Origin: Psychrobacter sp. JCM 18901
GTDB lineage: Bacteria > Pseudomonadota > Gammaproteobacteria > Pseudomonadales > Moraxellaceae
Reading direction: 5' to 3'
Assembly: GCF_000586435.1 (NCBI RefSeq)
Contig: NZ_BAWH01000011.1
Location: forward strand, 30,918-94,917
Length of the DNA stretch: 64,000 bases
The position numbers were made by a program, and so were the translations under genes. This document shows positions 10,203 to 22,471 of this stretch, piece after piece. Under the pieces are notes generated by a model. It had not been told where the DNA came from and did not search any database. It saw only the letters and a list, made by a program, of their open reading frames with translations. The number at the start of each line of letters is the position of its first letter. Within the stretch, counting starts at the first letter, position 1.

Positions 10203-10266
10203 GGCGCTTAGAACAAGAGTGCGGCCTAAGTGTTATGGTTTAACACCACACAGCGCTCAGTCTAAA

Positions 10267-11611
10267 TTACATTGCTTGCTGCTGTTGTTGCTGAGCAGCT
10301 AGCAAGTCTTGGTAGCTAACTTCTTTGTCAGTTACTTTACCTTGTGCGATCAAGTAATCTACTACTTGGTCTTCTAGTACAACAGACTCAATGTTAGCGC
10401 GCTGCTGCTTGTCATTGGTGTAGTACTCGATAACTTCTGCTGGATCTTCGTAGTTTTCAGCGGCTTCTTTGATGAAGGTTTCTACACGCTCTTGATCTAC
10501 TTCTAAGCCTTTGGTATCGATAACACGGGCAACGATGATGCCAAGACGGGCAGCACGTAGCGCTTGCTCTTCAAATAGCTCATTTGGCAGCATGTCTTTA
10601 TCGAAGCTATCAGCATTCGCACCGAACTGCTGAGAAAAACGTTGCATCATCATGTTGCGTTGACGCTCGATTTCTTGCTCTAGCATCGCGTTTGGTACAT
10701 CAAACTCGTTCTTTTCTAGCAATGCGTCAAAAGTCGCTTGCTTAACTTGGCTACGCGCAGCGTTTTTGATTTCGCGTTCCATGTTTTTGCGTACGTCTTC
10801 TTTCAACTTCTCAACGCCGCCTTCTTTTACGCCGAATAGCTCAAGGAACTCTTCGTTAATTTCAGGTAGCTTAGATTTTTCAACCAATTTTACGTTGATT
10901 TTGAACTGAGCTTCTTTACCAGCTAGGTTCTCAGCTTGATAATCTTCTGGGAAAGTGACGTCGATAGTTTTTTTCTTCGCCAGCTTTCATGCCTTTGATA
11001 CCAGCTTCAAAACCTGGAATCATTTGGTTGCTACCGATAACTAGTTTAAAGTCTTCAGCAGAGCCGCCTTCGAATTTTTCGCCGTCGATAGAGCCTTCAA
11101 AGTCAAAAGTCACTTGGTTGTCTTTTGCAGCCATGCCCTTTTTCTCAACGAATTCTTCACGTTGCTTTTGTAGGTTTTCAATCATAGTGTCAACGTCTTC
11201 TTCACTAACTTGTGCAGTGTGACGCTCAACTTCGATCTCATCGATACCTTGTACATCTACTTCTGGGAAGATTTCAACAGTGGCTTGATATACCAAGAAA
11301 TCGTCTTCAAGTTTTACGTCGTCGATGTTAGGCATGCCAACAGCACGGATGTCTTCAGATTTGATCGCTTCAAACACAGTATCACGGATCACATCGTTGA
11401 TAACTTCTTGTTGAATGCCAGCACCGTACTGAGAGCGGATGTGTGACATAGGGACGTTACCTTTACGGAAACCGTCAATCTTGCAGTTTTCGCAACTTGG
11501 CGAATACGGCCTTCAACTTTGTTTTGAATTTTTTTCAACGGGTACTTTAACCGTTAGCTGGGTTTCTTTATTAGATAGCTTGTTGGTTGTGACTTGTAAA
11601 TCTGTAGCCAT
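10267..11611 (-). CDS. tig: Trigger factor, ribosome-associated chaperone and prolyl isomerase (frameshifted)
   Basis: Trigger factor binds ribosomal protein L23 and folds nascent chains. The ribosome-binding signature GFRKGNVP is restored when one base missing near 11490 is added back. The FKBP-like middle domain ([17 protein letters not shown]) and helical C-terminal chaperone domain follow. Two further breaks are A7 for A6: at 10968-10974 (after AGEE) and near 11529-11535 (VPVEKIQNK). Corrected length is 447 residues. In most gammaproteobacteria tig directly precedes clpP; here the urease cluster lies between them on the opposite strand. Confidence 0.95.
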
Positions 11612-12145
11612 GTTAATTACACCTTTAGGATTAAGTAGTACGTTTGATTAATGAAATAGTACTTAGGGTTAAATTGTAATAGACAGACCGCGCCTCAAAT
11701 TACGGGCATGTACGACGGGCTGCCGTTGAAATAAATAGGGGATAGCGATAGCGCACAACGTCAAATTCAGTGCCAGTAGCAATCGCCGCTGATACTAAAA
11801 GGTGAACCTGCTGAGGTTGTCCATGCTATCAAATATCGATAATAAACCGTTAATGCACCGCATAATAACGCTTTTTGGTGAATTATACAGCCAAATAACG
11901 GATTTCAACAAAATTTTAAAAGTAGAACAGTATAATCTATCTGTTTATTAAAGTAAAAATTATCTCTTTGATGGCATGTTTCCTTATGTTGCTTGCTCTT
12001 GTATGGCTTAATTTTATATAAAGAGTTAGCCAGATTCGCGTTCAATAAATAAGATAACGGATAAAAAACAGCGATAAGGTTGTAAGCGTATTATGAGCAT
12101 TATGAGCACTTACGGATAGTTATGGATAGAACAGCTATAAAGTAC
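11612..12145. other. Spacer between tig and rdgB
   Basis: No gene-like open frame. It contains the tig promoter region (minus strand) and an AT-rich stretch. I see no strong terminator hairpin for rdgB. Confidence 0.5.
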
Positions 12146-12798
12146 TTATAAAGGCAGCTGCGCCAATAGCTGCTGGATTGCCTGACCACGATGCTGATGC
12201 TGTTTTTATCAGCAGCGCTTAGACTCGCCGCACTGGCTTGCAAATCAGGTAACCAAAATAATGGATCATAGCCAAAACCGCCGTCACCATGTAGCGTATC
12301 CAAGATTTCGCCATGCCATAATCCTTGGGCGACAATCGGTAGCGGATCATCAGCATGACGCACCATTGCCAGTACGCAAACGAACATACCTTTGATCGGA
12401 GTATCTGGCTTCACTGCGCGGATAGGCTGCAAGTCAGCGATGAGCTTGACATTGTTTTTACTATCGTTGCCATGCTCACCAGCGTAGCGAGCAGAGTAGA
12501 TGCCTGGCGCATTACCTAGTGCAGGCACGCACAGTCCTGAATCATCAGCAATCGCAGGCAGTCCACTGATACGGCTCGCATGACGGGCTTTGATAATGGC
12601 GTTTTCTACAAAGCTTAGACCATCCTCGATGGCGTCTTCAATATCGAGCTGACATTGCGGGACAATCGTCACGTCCAAGTTCGCTTCGGCAAATAGCCGT
12701 TTAAATTCAGCCAATTTGCCTTTATTGTTACTGGCCAGTACCCATTGGTTGCCAGATGTCGGATGGGTAGCAGTTAACGAGGTATCAGTAGTGCTCAT
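12146..12798 (-). CDS. rdgB: RdgB/HAM1-type dITP/XTP pyrophosphatase (frameshifted)
   Basis: House-cleaning enzyme that hydrolyses non-canonical purine triphosphates (dITP, XTP) to monophosphates. The substrate-binding SNNKGKLAEF, ADDSGLCVPAL and GDGGFGYDPLF motifs are clear. The C-terminal SHRGQA box is lost only because one C is missing near 12195. Adding it gives DKNSISHRGQAIQQLL and a stop at 12146-12148, for 217 residues. It is a single gene, divergent from sodB. Confidence 0.94.
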
Positions 12799-13351
12799 AG
12801 AGTTATTCCGTAATATAAAGATAATGAAGAGCTATTATTCGAGTAGGCTTTATTTATCTTCTGTAGCGCTAATCGGTAAATTGTTTGTCGATTGAAGTAG
12901 TTATACTAACAATGATAACGCATGAGTTAGAGTGAATGCGGTTACCGCTTAATAAATAACCAATCGCTATACAGATTGTACGGGCTATAACATTTGGTAA
13001 CTGATATTATTGGTCACTATTGCTATAATAGATACCAAGCTACAGTGAATTATATCTTATAGCTTGTGAATATTAAGTTAATAAAAGTCTATAAAGTCAG
13101 AGACTTGGCTTTTTGACGAAGAATAATAGCAATAAGTAACCGCTAGGTTAATTTTGGATTCATAATGATACGTGATATTGTATTGAGCAGTACCGTGTAT
13201 CAAGCGATAAAGTTCATTTCAAACAATAAACTCAGCCAATTTAGTCCGCTATTTTATAGTGTTTTTTTTGCGGTGTAAAAATAGCGTAAAATTCAGTTTC
13301 TATAAGCAAGTTTTTATAAACTAACGGCTAAACAGCAAGGATAAAATAATT
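12799..13351. other. Spacer between divergent rdgB and sodB
   Basis: AT-rich, without a gene. It must hold the promoters of both genes. I could not identify a convincing -35/-10 pair or a Fur box with adequate spacing. Confidence 0.5.
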
Positions 13352-13981
13352 ATGTCAAACATTACTTTACCAGACCTACCATATGCAAAAGACGCACTAG
13401 AGCCACATATCAGTGCCGAAACGCTAGAGTATCATCATGACAAGCATCATGCTGCTTATGTAAACAAGCTAAAAGACATGTTGCCAGGTTCTGGTCTAGA
13501 AGATAAAACATTGCCAGAAATCATCGTAGCGACTGCTAAAGATGACAGCAAGCAAGGTATGTTCAACCAAGCAGCTCAAGTATGGAACCACACGTTCTAC
13601 TGGAACTGCATGACGCCAACGAACGGCGGCGGCGAACCTACTGGCGATCTAAAAGCAAAAATCGAAGAAGATTTCGGTAGCTACGACAAGTTCCGCGAAG
13701 AGTTCAAAAACGCAGCATTGACTCAGTTTGGTTCAGGTTGGGCATGGCTAGTTGCTGATAAAGTCGGTGGCAAATTATCAATCGCCAAAACGGCTAACGC
13801 TGACACCCCACTTGCACATGACCAAGTAGCGGTATTGACTTGTGATGTATGGGAACATGCGTACTATGTAGATTACCGTAACCGTCGTCCTGACTATGTT
13901 GATACGTTCCTAGACAAGCTAGTGAACTGGGACTACGCAAATGCAAAATATAAAGGTCAAGATGCTGGCGTTGAAGAGTAA
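13352..13981 (+). CDS. sodB: Iron superoxide dismutase
   Basis: Dismutes superoxide to oxygen and hydrogen peroxide in the cytoplasm. 209 residues, intact. Metal ligands are visible: His in YHHDKHHAAYV, His in QVWNHTFYW, and Asp and His in CDVWEHAYYVDY. The pattern (YHHDKHH, FGSGWAWLV) is that of the iron enzyme rather than MnSOD, though this cannot be fully settled by sequence. AAGGAT lies ahead of the ATG. A single-gene transcript, followed by a strong terminator. Confidence 0.95.
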   Translation: MSNITLPDLPYAKDALEPHISAETLEYHHDKHHAAYVNKLKDMLPGSGLEDKTLPEIIVATAKDDSKQGMFNQAAQVWNHTFYWNCMTPTNGGGEPTGDLKAKIEEDFGSYDKFREEFKNAALTQFGSGWAWLVADKVGGKLSIAKTANADTPLAHDQVAVLTCDVWEHAYYVDYRNRRPDYVDTFLDKLVNWDYANAKYKGQDAGVEE

Positions 13982-14006
13982 TCTTTAACGACTAAGTATT
14001 TGATTG

Positions 14007-14037
14007 AAAAAAAGGACACCGCGAGGTGTCCTTTTTT
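14007..14037 (+). terminator. Terminator of sodB
   Basis: AAAGGACACC-GCGA-GGTGTCCTTT stem flanked by A-run and T6; a compact, perfect rho-independent terminator, usable from both sides by sodB and the converging dehydrogenase gene. Confidence 0.85.
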
Positions 14038-14108
14038 ATGTGCTAGCTTTCTATATAACTTTCTATTTCGATATCTGATCAAAACATATTTTTGATAGAG
14101 TAGTGCTA

Positions 14109-14849
14109 TTAGGCGATACCGCCGTTTGCGCCGATATTTTGTCCAGTAACCCAAGCTGCTTCTTCACTGACCAAAAATGCCACCACACGAGCGATATCGA
14201 CTGGCTCACCGATACGATTAAACGGTGACATGCTAGCAAGTCTCTCCACCGTGTCATCCGATTTACCTTGATGAAATAGCTCAGTGTCAGTAGGGCCGGG
14301 AGATACTGCATTGACCGTGATATTGCGTTCGCCAACTTCTTTGGCAAATATACGGGTTAGCTGATCGACCGCGCCTTTGGTCGCACAGTAAGTGCCGTAA
14401 CTAGGTAGCAGCATACGAGTGGTCGTACTTGAGAGGTTTACGACACGACCACCGTCATTGAGTTTAGTCGCAGCTTCACGCAATGTATTGAACGTGCCTT
14501 TTACATTGATAGCAAATATACGGTCAAAGTCTTCATCAGTGGTCTCGGCAATGGGTTTATTAATCATTATACCTGCGCTATTAACCAGAATGTCTGGCTT
14601 ACCAAACGCGCTGATAGTGGTATCAAACATTGCTTCGACTTGCTTGGTATTGCTAACATCGGCTTGCACAGCGATAGCTTCACCGCCTGCGGATTTAATC
14701 TGACTTACGATATCATTGGCTGCTGAGTCATCATTTGCATAATTAATGACGGTTTTAGCCCCTGATTCTGCAAGTGATAAGGCTATCTGTGCGCCGATAC
14801 CTTTTGATGAACCGGTTACAATCGCGACTTTGTTTTTTAGTGTTGTCAT
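14109..14849 (-). CDS. Short-chain dehydrogenase/reductase (SDR), substrate unknown
   Basis: Classical SDR. The cofactor motif TGSSKGIG lies near residues 14-21, NSAG near 87, the catalytic serine in LSSTTTR and YxxxK as YCATK, with SPGPTDTE following. Classical SDRs are NAD(P)-dependent and this one resembles 3-ketoacyl-reductase-like enzymes, but the substrate cannot be told. I chose the ATG at 14849 (MTTLKNK) because GGAGAA lies just upstream; an in-frame TTG at 14864 is less likely. The run of six A at LKNK is intact here, showing that not every A6 in the window is altered. Confidence 0.85.
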   Translation of the reverse strand: MTTLKNKVAIVTGSSKGIGAQIALSLAESGAKTVINYANDDSAANDIVSQIKSAGGEAIAVQADVSNTKQVEAMFDTTISAFGKPDILVNSAGIMINKPIAETTDEDFDRIFAINVKGTFNTLREAATKLNDGGRVVNLSSTTTRMLLPSYGTYCATKGAVDQLTRIFAKEVGERNITVNAVSPGPTDTELFHQGKSDDTVERLASMSPFNRIGEPVDIARVVAFLVSEEAAWVTGQNIGANGGIA

Positions 14850-15140
14850 CGATACTTTCTCCAATATTATGAGTGAATATCAGTACGCTTATATGGCGTT
14901 TTGACTGATGTCTCTTGATTAGTAGGAGATAAGTTACCAGTGTGTAAAACAAATAAGTAGAGCGATTCAGTATGCTTGTTTTTAGATAAATTTATCTATT
15001 GTGTCTATGCGGATGTAAAGTGCGTAAATAAGGAAGTTTGTTGAAGACAAGTCTTGATAACTAAATATTTTTCGGTAAATGGGTAATTATGCTTATACAG
15101 TATTTATCAATAAGGCAGCGCTTCAAGCACAGCTATAATA

Positions 15141-15948
15141 CTAAGTAGAGTTATCCGCTATTAGATTTCTTATTTCAAGAATTGACAATGTCTTGTCTTT
15201 TTTTCTATGGACGACAGAGTGGCAATTCGCGCATAGAGGAATTAAATCGCTTTCGGGATCTATGTGTTTGGGTGCTTCAAATTCCGATACAGGAACTATA
15301 TGATGGACATGAATAAACCCTTCAGCATATTCTCCATAAAAACTTCCAAAGTTAAATCCGCAAGCAGCACAAGAGTTACCGTGAATAGCAATCGCTTGTT
15401 TTCTGTATTTAGGATTTCTTTCATATGTAGTTACATAGCGTTTTGATTTTTTTGCCTTCACTGAAAGATTCAAGTGAATCCTGAAATTTTCCTACAGTTT
15501 CATCTGAAGTATAAGCCGTCTTTTTCTCTGAAACTTTGTTAGGAGTGACTCTAGAGATAATAAGATGGTAAGTCTCATCATCGATAGCTCTTACTCCATC
15601 GCGCCAATAGTTAGATTTTCTCGAATCAGGAATTATCTCTAGATAATTTGAATCATCTTTTGCTAAAACTGCTTCTTCAAAGGGTATAAAGTCAGTAATG
15701 GTAGCAAAAAAGTCATTTTTATTACTTTCTTTGTCTGGGTAGGTCTTACCGATTTTAGCGATAGCGAAATAGTGAGGAGCATCAGATAGTCTATTTTTCG
15801 AGAAAGATTTATTTTTAAGACTTCCCTTGTAGTAAATAACATGAGTGCCTGGCTCTAGATATTTTAAATATCTTTTAGGAAAGTGGTAAAGGATACCAGT
15901 TTCATCAGCCCAAGCAGATTCATCGTTTTCAGTTATTATTGCGTACAC
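15141..15948 (-). CDS. HNH endonuclease with unrecognised N-terminal domain, possible restriction/defence gene (frameshifted)
   Basis: The C-terminal 100 residues are an HNH nuclease: CAAC and CANC zinc-type cysteine pairs, FIHVHHIVPVSE with the catalytic histidines, LIPLCANCHSVVHR. The N-terminal 160 or so residues (from MYAIITENDESAW) resemble the target-recognition part of McrA-like HNH proteins, but I do not recognise the domain firmly. The frame breaks at 15447-15453, where A7 is written for A6 on the coding strand. Corrected length is 268 residues with SEGKKSKRY across the joint. It is a solitary gene with no methyltransferase nearby, which fits a modification-dependent enzyme; the target is unknown. 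Confidence 0.75.
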
Positions 15949-16021
15949 TCTATTTCCTTATATTTTAAATTTCGCAGTATTATGGCTTCTATATAAGTAG
16001 CTTAATTTTTAATTATATCTA

Positions 16022-16849
16022 TCACAAAACCTCAAACCCAAACTTACCCAGCGCTTCACGCAGCATCGCAATATTATAATAAGCGTGTGCATTGACGGTA
16101 TTTTGAAAGAAAATATAGAGCGTATCAAAATGCTGTCGCTGGTTGGCAATCGCTTGTGCCCAGTCCTGCATCTCAGCTTCGCTATAGCGATAATCATGGC
16201 GATCAGCCGCGCTCATCGCATCCCACCAGTTTAGATTATTGCCATGCATACGTAGGTAGCCAGTGCGTTCAGTGAATATCAATCGTGACGGCGGTAATCC
16301 GCTAACCTTGGGATAATCGACGCTACACCAAATGAGACCTTGCTGCCGAAAGCTATCGACCACTTGCGGTGTGTGCCAGCCATTATGACGAAACTCAATA
16401 GCGAGTGGATAGTCCTGAAACCAACTGACGAGATTGGCCAGATAGAGACGATGCTCACGAGTACGGTCAAAGCCGTGTGGGAACTGGAGCAATAAAGGTG
16501 CCAAAGCATTTGCTTCGATAAGTGTAGATAAGGCGTTTAGAAATGCTTGTGCGTGCTCAGCAGTGCCTTTACGTGCATGAGTAAAGTCTTGATGCAGTTT
16601 GACGGCGAACTTCAACTGACTGTCGGCTTGTGCATAAGCTTTATCAACCATCCCAGCAAAGGCTTTTTGTCCTATGGGCGCATAAAAGGTGCTGTTGATT
16701 TCGACTGCGCCATATTGTTTGGCGTATTCTCGTAAGAAATCGGTCTTTTTGGTACCGGTGGGATACAGCGTACCGAGCAAATCGGTATCGCTATAGCCAC
16801 CAGTGCCAAGATAAATGCGCGGGGTAGGGGAACTATCCATGTTGACCAC
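16022..16849 (-). CDS. DUF72 family protein (YecE-like)
   Basis: 275 residues, intact. It has the TIM-barrel DUF72 features: YLGTGGYSDTDLLGTLYP near the start, INSTFYAP, FAVKLHQDFTH, LLLQFPHGFD, AIEFRHNGWH and the late YIFFQNTVNAHAYYNI. The family's biochemical function is not established. It lies 62 bases after ispA on the same strand, so it may be co-transcribed with it. Confidence 0.88.
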   Translation of the reverse strand: MVNMDSSPTPRIYLGTGGYSDTDLLGTLYPTGTKKTDFLREYAKQYGAVEINSTFYAPIGQKAFAGMVDKAYAQADSQLKFAVKLHQDFTHARKGTAEHAQAFLNALSTLIEANALAPLLLQFPHGFDRTREHRLYLANLVSWFQDYPLAIEFRHNGWHTPQVVDSFRQQGLIWCSVDYPKVSGLPPSRLIFTERTGYLRMHGNNLNWWDAMSAADRHDYRYSEAEMQDWAQAIANQRQHFDTLYIFFQNTVNAHAYYNIAMLREALGKFGFEVL

Positions 16850-16911
16850 TCACTGCCGTTTTGAGTAATAAAATTTACTACGATATCTGTTATCGACTGC
16901 TATTCGACAAG

Positions 16912-17997
16912 CTACTTTTTACGCGACCAGAGCCATTCAATCAATGCCAGTAGCGCATCGCTATCTGTGCCAACGGCATCTTCGTTGTCGCTAAGCTCAC
17001 GACTATATAGTTCATGAGAAATAGCTGCACGTCCGTCATTAAATAGCGATTGTGCATAGCTGGTCGCGTCATCGACACCCATTAGTTTTACATAGGTAGA
17101 TTTGTCTAGTTTTTCATCGCTACCTGCAGGCTTACCAAGTGTATCAGTCGTCATGGTGACGTCTAGCACATCGTCTTGGACTTGAAAGGCAAGACCAATG
17201 TATTGCGCGCACTCTTGTAGTGCCATGCGCTGTGGGGCCGTTGCACCAGCACAGACGCCGCCCATGAGCATCGCCGCTTCAATCAATGCCCCTGTCTTAT
17301 CACGGTGAATGGCTTCTAAATCATCCTGTGCAATATTGGCACTGGCTTCGGCATTGAGGTCTAGCATTTGACCTGACACCATGCGTCTGGCGCGCGGCGC
17401 AAATATTGCCATAAGCTGACTTGCGATGGCTGCATCGAATGGTGCAAAGGTTGGCATCTCCGCGGTCAATACTTCAAAGGCTAGCGTCTGCAATACATCT
17501 CCTGCTAGCAGAGCCGTCGCTTCATCAAAGGCTATATGCGCGGTCGGCTGCCCACGGCGCAGCTCATCATCGTCCATACACGGCAAATCATCATGTACCA
17601 ACGAATAAGTATGCAGCAGCTCTACCGCCAATGCGGCACGGCGCGACATATCATAGTCTGAGTCGTTTTCTAGTAGCGCGTTCAGATCAGCATCGAGAGT
17701 ATCGATATCATCAATGCCATCATTAGGCTCATCTGTACGTTCATTATTACTGCTATTAATACTGGCAAAAGCGCTGGCAACCATCAGTGGGCGTACCAGT
17801 TTACCTTGACCCGTCATTACGTAACGGCAGGCATCTACCAGTGGGCTAGGGAGCTTGGCATAAGCAAACAAGACCTCGATATCTTGCGCCAATTGCTCGC
17901 GCACAGCACCATGAAACTGCTCAGTGCTTTGAAAAGAGACAAAGTTAGAAGGGATGAAGCCAGTAGAGGTAGTGCTAGAAGTAAGGGAAACAGTCAT
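16912..17997 (-). CDS. ispA: Polyprenyl synthetase, probable farnesyl diphosphate synthase
   Basis: Condenses isopentenyl diphosphate with allylic diphosphates to make farnesyl diphosphate for quinone and cell-wall carrier synthesis. Both aspartate-rich motifs are clear: DDLPCMDDDELRRG and QDDVLDVT, with GKLVRPLM upstream and KSTYVKLMG downstream. 361 residues, about 60 longer than E. coli IspA; the excess is an acidic insert (about residues 80-115) before the first motif and an N-terminal extension. The short-chain product is inferred from the sequence type and not proven. Confidence 0.88.
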   Translation of the reverse strand: MTVSLTSSTTSTGFIPSNFVSFQSTEQFHGAVREQLAQDIEVLFAYAKLPSPLVDACRYVMTGQGKLVRPLMVASAFASINSSNNERTDEPNDGIDDIDTLDADLNALLENDSDYDMSRRAALAVELLHTYSLVHDDLPCMDDDELRRGQPTAHIAFDEATALLAGDVLQTLAFEVLTAEMPTFAPFDAAIASQLMAIFAPRARRMVSGQMLDLNAEASANIAQDDLEAIHRDKTGALIEAAMLMGGVCAGATAPQRMALQECAQYIGLAFQVQDDVLDVTMTTDTLGKPAGSDEKLDKSTYVKLMGVDDATSYAQSLFNDGRAAISHELYSRELSDNEDAVGTDSDALLALIEWLWSRKK

Positions 17998-18820
17998 AAT
18001 CCAACCATTTATCAGGGATACAGTAAAACTTATTAGGGATAAGGAAAAAACGCTATTAGTGTAGCATGATCAGTCATATCGCTTATGTGACACACGGTAT
18101 CAATTGATTGTTTTTTGCATTTTTCTACCAGATTCTATTCAAAAACAGTGCAATCTTAGCTGCAATATAACGACAAGATTTCGTTACCGATGGATGATGT
18201 CACTCTCTGGTTGAATATGTTCTGATAAAAGAGCAAGCTAGGCTGGCACATTAATTTTATTACAGTAGAAAAATGGTACTGAATAAGTAGCGCTGACAAA
18301 CTGGTACTTAAGTAGTGGCATAAATGAAGTCAACAACACGAAATAAATATAAATTAACAATTCAGTATACATTTATTCACTAAAACACTTTTATCGTAAG
18401 GTAAATGCCTGTAAGTGATTTAAGAGTGACTTGCGAGTATGGTATTAGCTTGTGACAGTTAGGGGCATAATCCCCTACACTAATTGACGTGAAAATGGTC
18501 TGATGGTGACCCTACTGGGTTTTTTCTCAGGATGTTCAATCGTCGATACCGAGTGTTAGACCAAGTCTCAGTCAATATTTTGAACATCAGTACCTGCAAC
18601 AGCAGTATATAAATGAAGCGTCATATGATGTCATGCAAGAGACGCAAAATACGTGCATCATGATGAGCGCTGGATAATAAAGACATCTTCACTTGTGAGC
18701 TGGTTATATGTTTGTCTTTATAACATGACAAGCGCACAGTGCTATTACCCATTTTACTAACAGTAACTGGCTATTTATTTTAATTCAAAACGTAGCTTTC
18801 GTTATATAGAAGGAGTTCAA
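17998..18820. other. Spacer between divergent ispA and fadB
   Basis: About 820 bases without a protein-coding frame. It carries the two promoters and, at 18430-18526, a pair of hairpins ending in a T-run that could be a small RNA or an early terminator (listed separately). A good ribosome site, AGAAGGAG, precedes fadB. Confidence 0.5.
18430..18526 (+). ncRNA. Candidate small RNA or leader attenuator upstream of fadB
   Basis: A perfect 6-base stem TAGGGG / CCCCTA (18460-18477) is followed by a short stem ACCC-TACT-GGGT (18509-18520) running into T6. The layout resembles the 3' end of a small RNA. The second stem is only four pairs and no promoter is certain, so this is tentative. The 5' end given here is arbitrary. 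Confidence 0.25.
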
Positions 18821-20977
18821 ATGGTATACCAAGGAAATCGCATCACGGTGACAATGCTAGAGGATGGCATCGCAACATGCAGTACAACGCCGAAAATGAG
18901 AGCGTGAACAAATTTGATGCCGAAACCAACAAGCAGTTTGGTGAAGCAGTTAGTGCGTTAGAAAAAGCCGACAACGTAAAAGGTCTTATTGTAACCTCAG
19001 CCAAAGGCGTGTTTATCGCTGGTGCTGATATCACAGAATTCGTCGGTTCTTTCAAAAAAATCAGAAAGCGAGATCAAAGATTGGGTCGTTCATGTTAATG
19101 ACGCTTTCAATCGTTTTGAAGACCTGCCATTCCCTAAAGTTGCGGCTATCAATGGCGCGGCAATGGGCGGCGGTTGTGAAATGACTTTGGTTTGTGAATA
19201 CCGTGTCATGAGTGACAAAGCCATCATCGGTTTGCCAGAAACTCAGCTAGGTATCTTCCCAGGTTTCGGCGGTACAGTTCGTAGTACGCGTATCATCGGT
19301 ATCGATAACGCACTTGAGCTGATCGCCACTGGTAGCCCAAAGAAAGCACTAGCAGCATTGAAGCTAGGCTTGGTTGATGCGACTGTACCTGCTGATGACT
19401 TGCAAGATGCAGCAATTGACCTAGTTAAAAAAATGTATCTCAGGTGAGCTTGATTGGAAAGCAAAACGTGAAGAGAAATTGGCTCCAGTTAAGCTAAACC
19501 AACTTGAGCAAGCAATGGCGTTCAACAGTGCCAAAGGTGCTATTTTTGCTAAAGCCAATCCTAAGCAATACCCAGCACCAGCGCTAGCAATCGAAGCTAT
19601 TGAAAAACACGTTAACCTACCACGTGACAAAGCAATCGAAGTAGAAGCGGCTGGTTTTGCTAAAGCGGCTAAAACCCCACAAGCAGAAAGCTTAGTTGGT
19701 TTGTTCTTAAACGATCAATTAGTTAAAAAGTTAGCAAAACAGCATAGCAAACAAGCACACGACATCAACGAAGCCGCTGTACTAGGCGCTGGTATCATGG
19801 GTGGCGGTATTGCTTATCAAGCAGCCAGCAAAGGCTTGCCAATCATCATGAAAGATATCAAGTCTGAGCAATTAGACCTTGGTATGGGCGAAGCGAGCAA
19901 ACTGCTTGGCAAAATGGTAGAACGCGGCAAGATGACCCCAGCAAAAATGGGTGAAACGTTAAGCCGTATCCGTCCTACTTTGAACTACGGCGACTTTGCT
20001 GAGACTGATATCGTAATCGAAGCGGTCGTAGAAAATCCAAACGTGAAGCGTGCGGTACTTAAAGAAGTAGAAGGTCTAGTAAAAGACGACTGTATCCTAG
20101 CGTCAAACACCTCGACTATCTCTATTACGTTCCTAGCAGAAGCGCTTGAGCGTCCAGAAACTTCGTTGGTATGCATTTCTTCAACCCAGTACACCGTATG
20201 CCATTGGTAGAAGTTATCCGCGGTGAGAAATCATCTGAAGAAGCTATCGCGACTACCGTTGCACTCGCTTCTAAAATGGGTAAAGTGCCAGTAGTTGTGA
20301 ATGACTGCCCAGGTTTCTTGGTAAACCGTGTATTGTTCCCATATTTTGGCGCGTTTGACTTGCTACTGAAGCAAGGTGCTGATTTTGCTCATGTCGATAA
20401 AGTTATGGAAAAATTCGGCTGGCCAATGGTCCTGCTTATCTAATTGACGTGGTTGGTCTAGATACTGGTGTACATGGCGCAGCAGTGATGCTGATGGTTT
20501 CCCTGATCGCATGAAGCCTGATTATAAAGGTGCTATCCAGCATCTATATGACAATGAGCGTCTGGGTCAGAAAAACGGCATCGGTTTCTATAAATACGAA
20601 ATGGACAAGCGCGGCAAGCCAAAGAAAGTTGCTGATGAAGCCACTTACGAATTGCTAAAAGCCACGACTGATAGCGAAAAGCAGACCTTTGACGATCAAG
20701 CAATCATTGATCGCACTATGATTGCCTTCTGCAACGAAACCGTTCGCTGCCTAGAAGACAACATCGTAAGCACACCAAGCGAGGCCGATATGGCGATGAT
20801 TATGGGCGTAGGTTTCCCTCCATTCCGTGGTGGCCCATGCCGTTATGTTGACCAAATGGGTCTAGATAACTACTTGGCACTATGTGAAAAATACGCACAT
20901 CTTGCAAAGCTTATGAAGCGCCACAAAAGATTCGCGACATGGCAGCCGCAGGCGAGACTTTTTACGCAACAGCGTAA
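18821..20977 (+). CDS. fadB: FadB, multifunctional fatty-acid oxidation alpha subunit (frameshifted)
   Basis: FadB joins an N-terminal enoyl-CoA hydratase/isomerase ([30 protein letters not shown]) to a C-terminal 3-hydroxyacyl-CoA dehydrogenase ([41 protein letters not shown]). It acts with FadA in the beta-oxidation complex. Seven single-base indels break it. Two are A7 for A6 (19054-19060 and 19427-19433). Five are losses: A near 18870, A near 20160, G near 20427, G near 20491 and G near 20910. Corrected length is 719 residues, ending [11 protein letters not shown], close to E. coli FadB. No domain is missing. fadA follows after 230 bases. Confidence 0.95.
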
Positions 20978-21162
20978 TAGTCAGTCATTACTAGGATGAA
21001 GTGCAGTACGTTTGCTATTTTGCATGAAAGCAATTGAGACATGAATCGTCTCCAATAGCGAACGTACGATTATAGTTGGTTCAGTTTAATGCTAGTACGA
21101 GTAAATCAAGCGCAAATGTACCTATTGTACTTTGAGCGAGATTAACAAGGTAATAGGCGTAA

Positions 21163-22380
<1,218 letters not shown>

Positions 22381-22436
22381 TCTTATTTATATAAACAAGA
22401 TTATTTGAACACTCAATAAGTAGCTACTCGCTAACG

Positions 22437-22471
22437 AAAAACCTCTAGTCATAACGGCTGGAGGTTTTTTT
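22437..22471 (+). terminator. Terminator of fadA
   Basis: Stem AACCTCTAG / CTGGAGGTT (one wobble) with a 9-base loop, followed by T7. It lies about 60 bases past the fadA stop and ends the fadBA transcript. Confidence 0.8.

Noticed and set aside
13010..13029. sodB promoter TTGGTC / TATAAT
   Set aside because: Only 8 bases between the elements, far too short.
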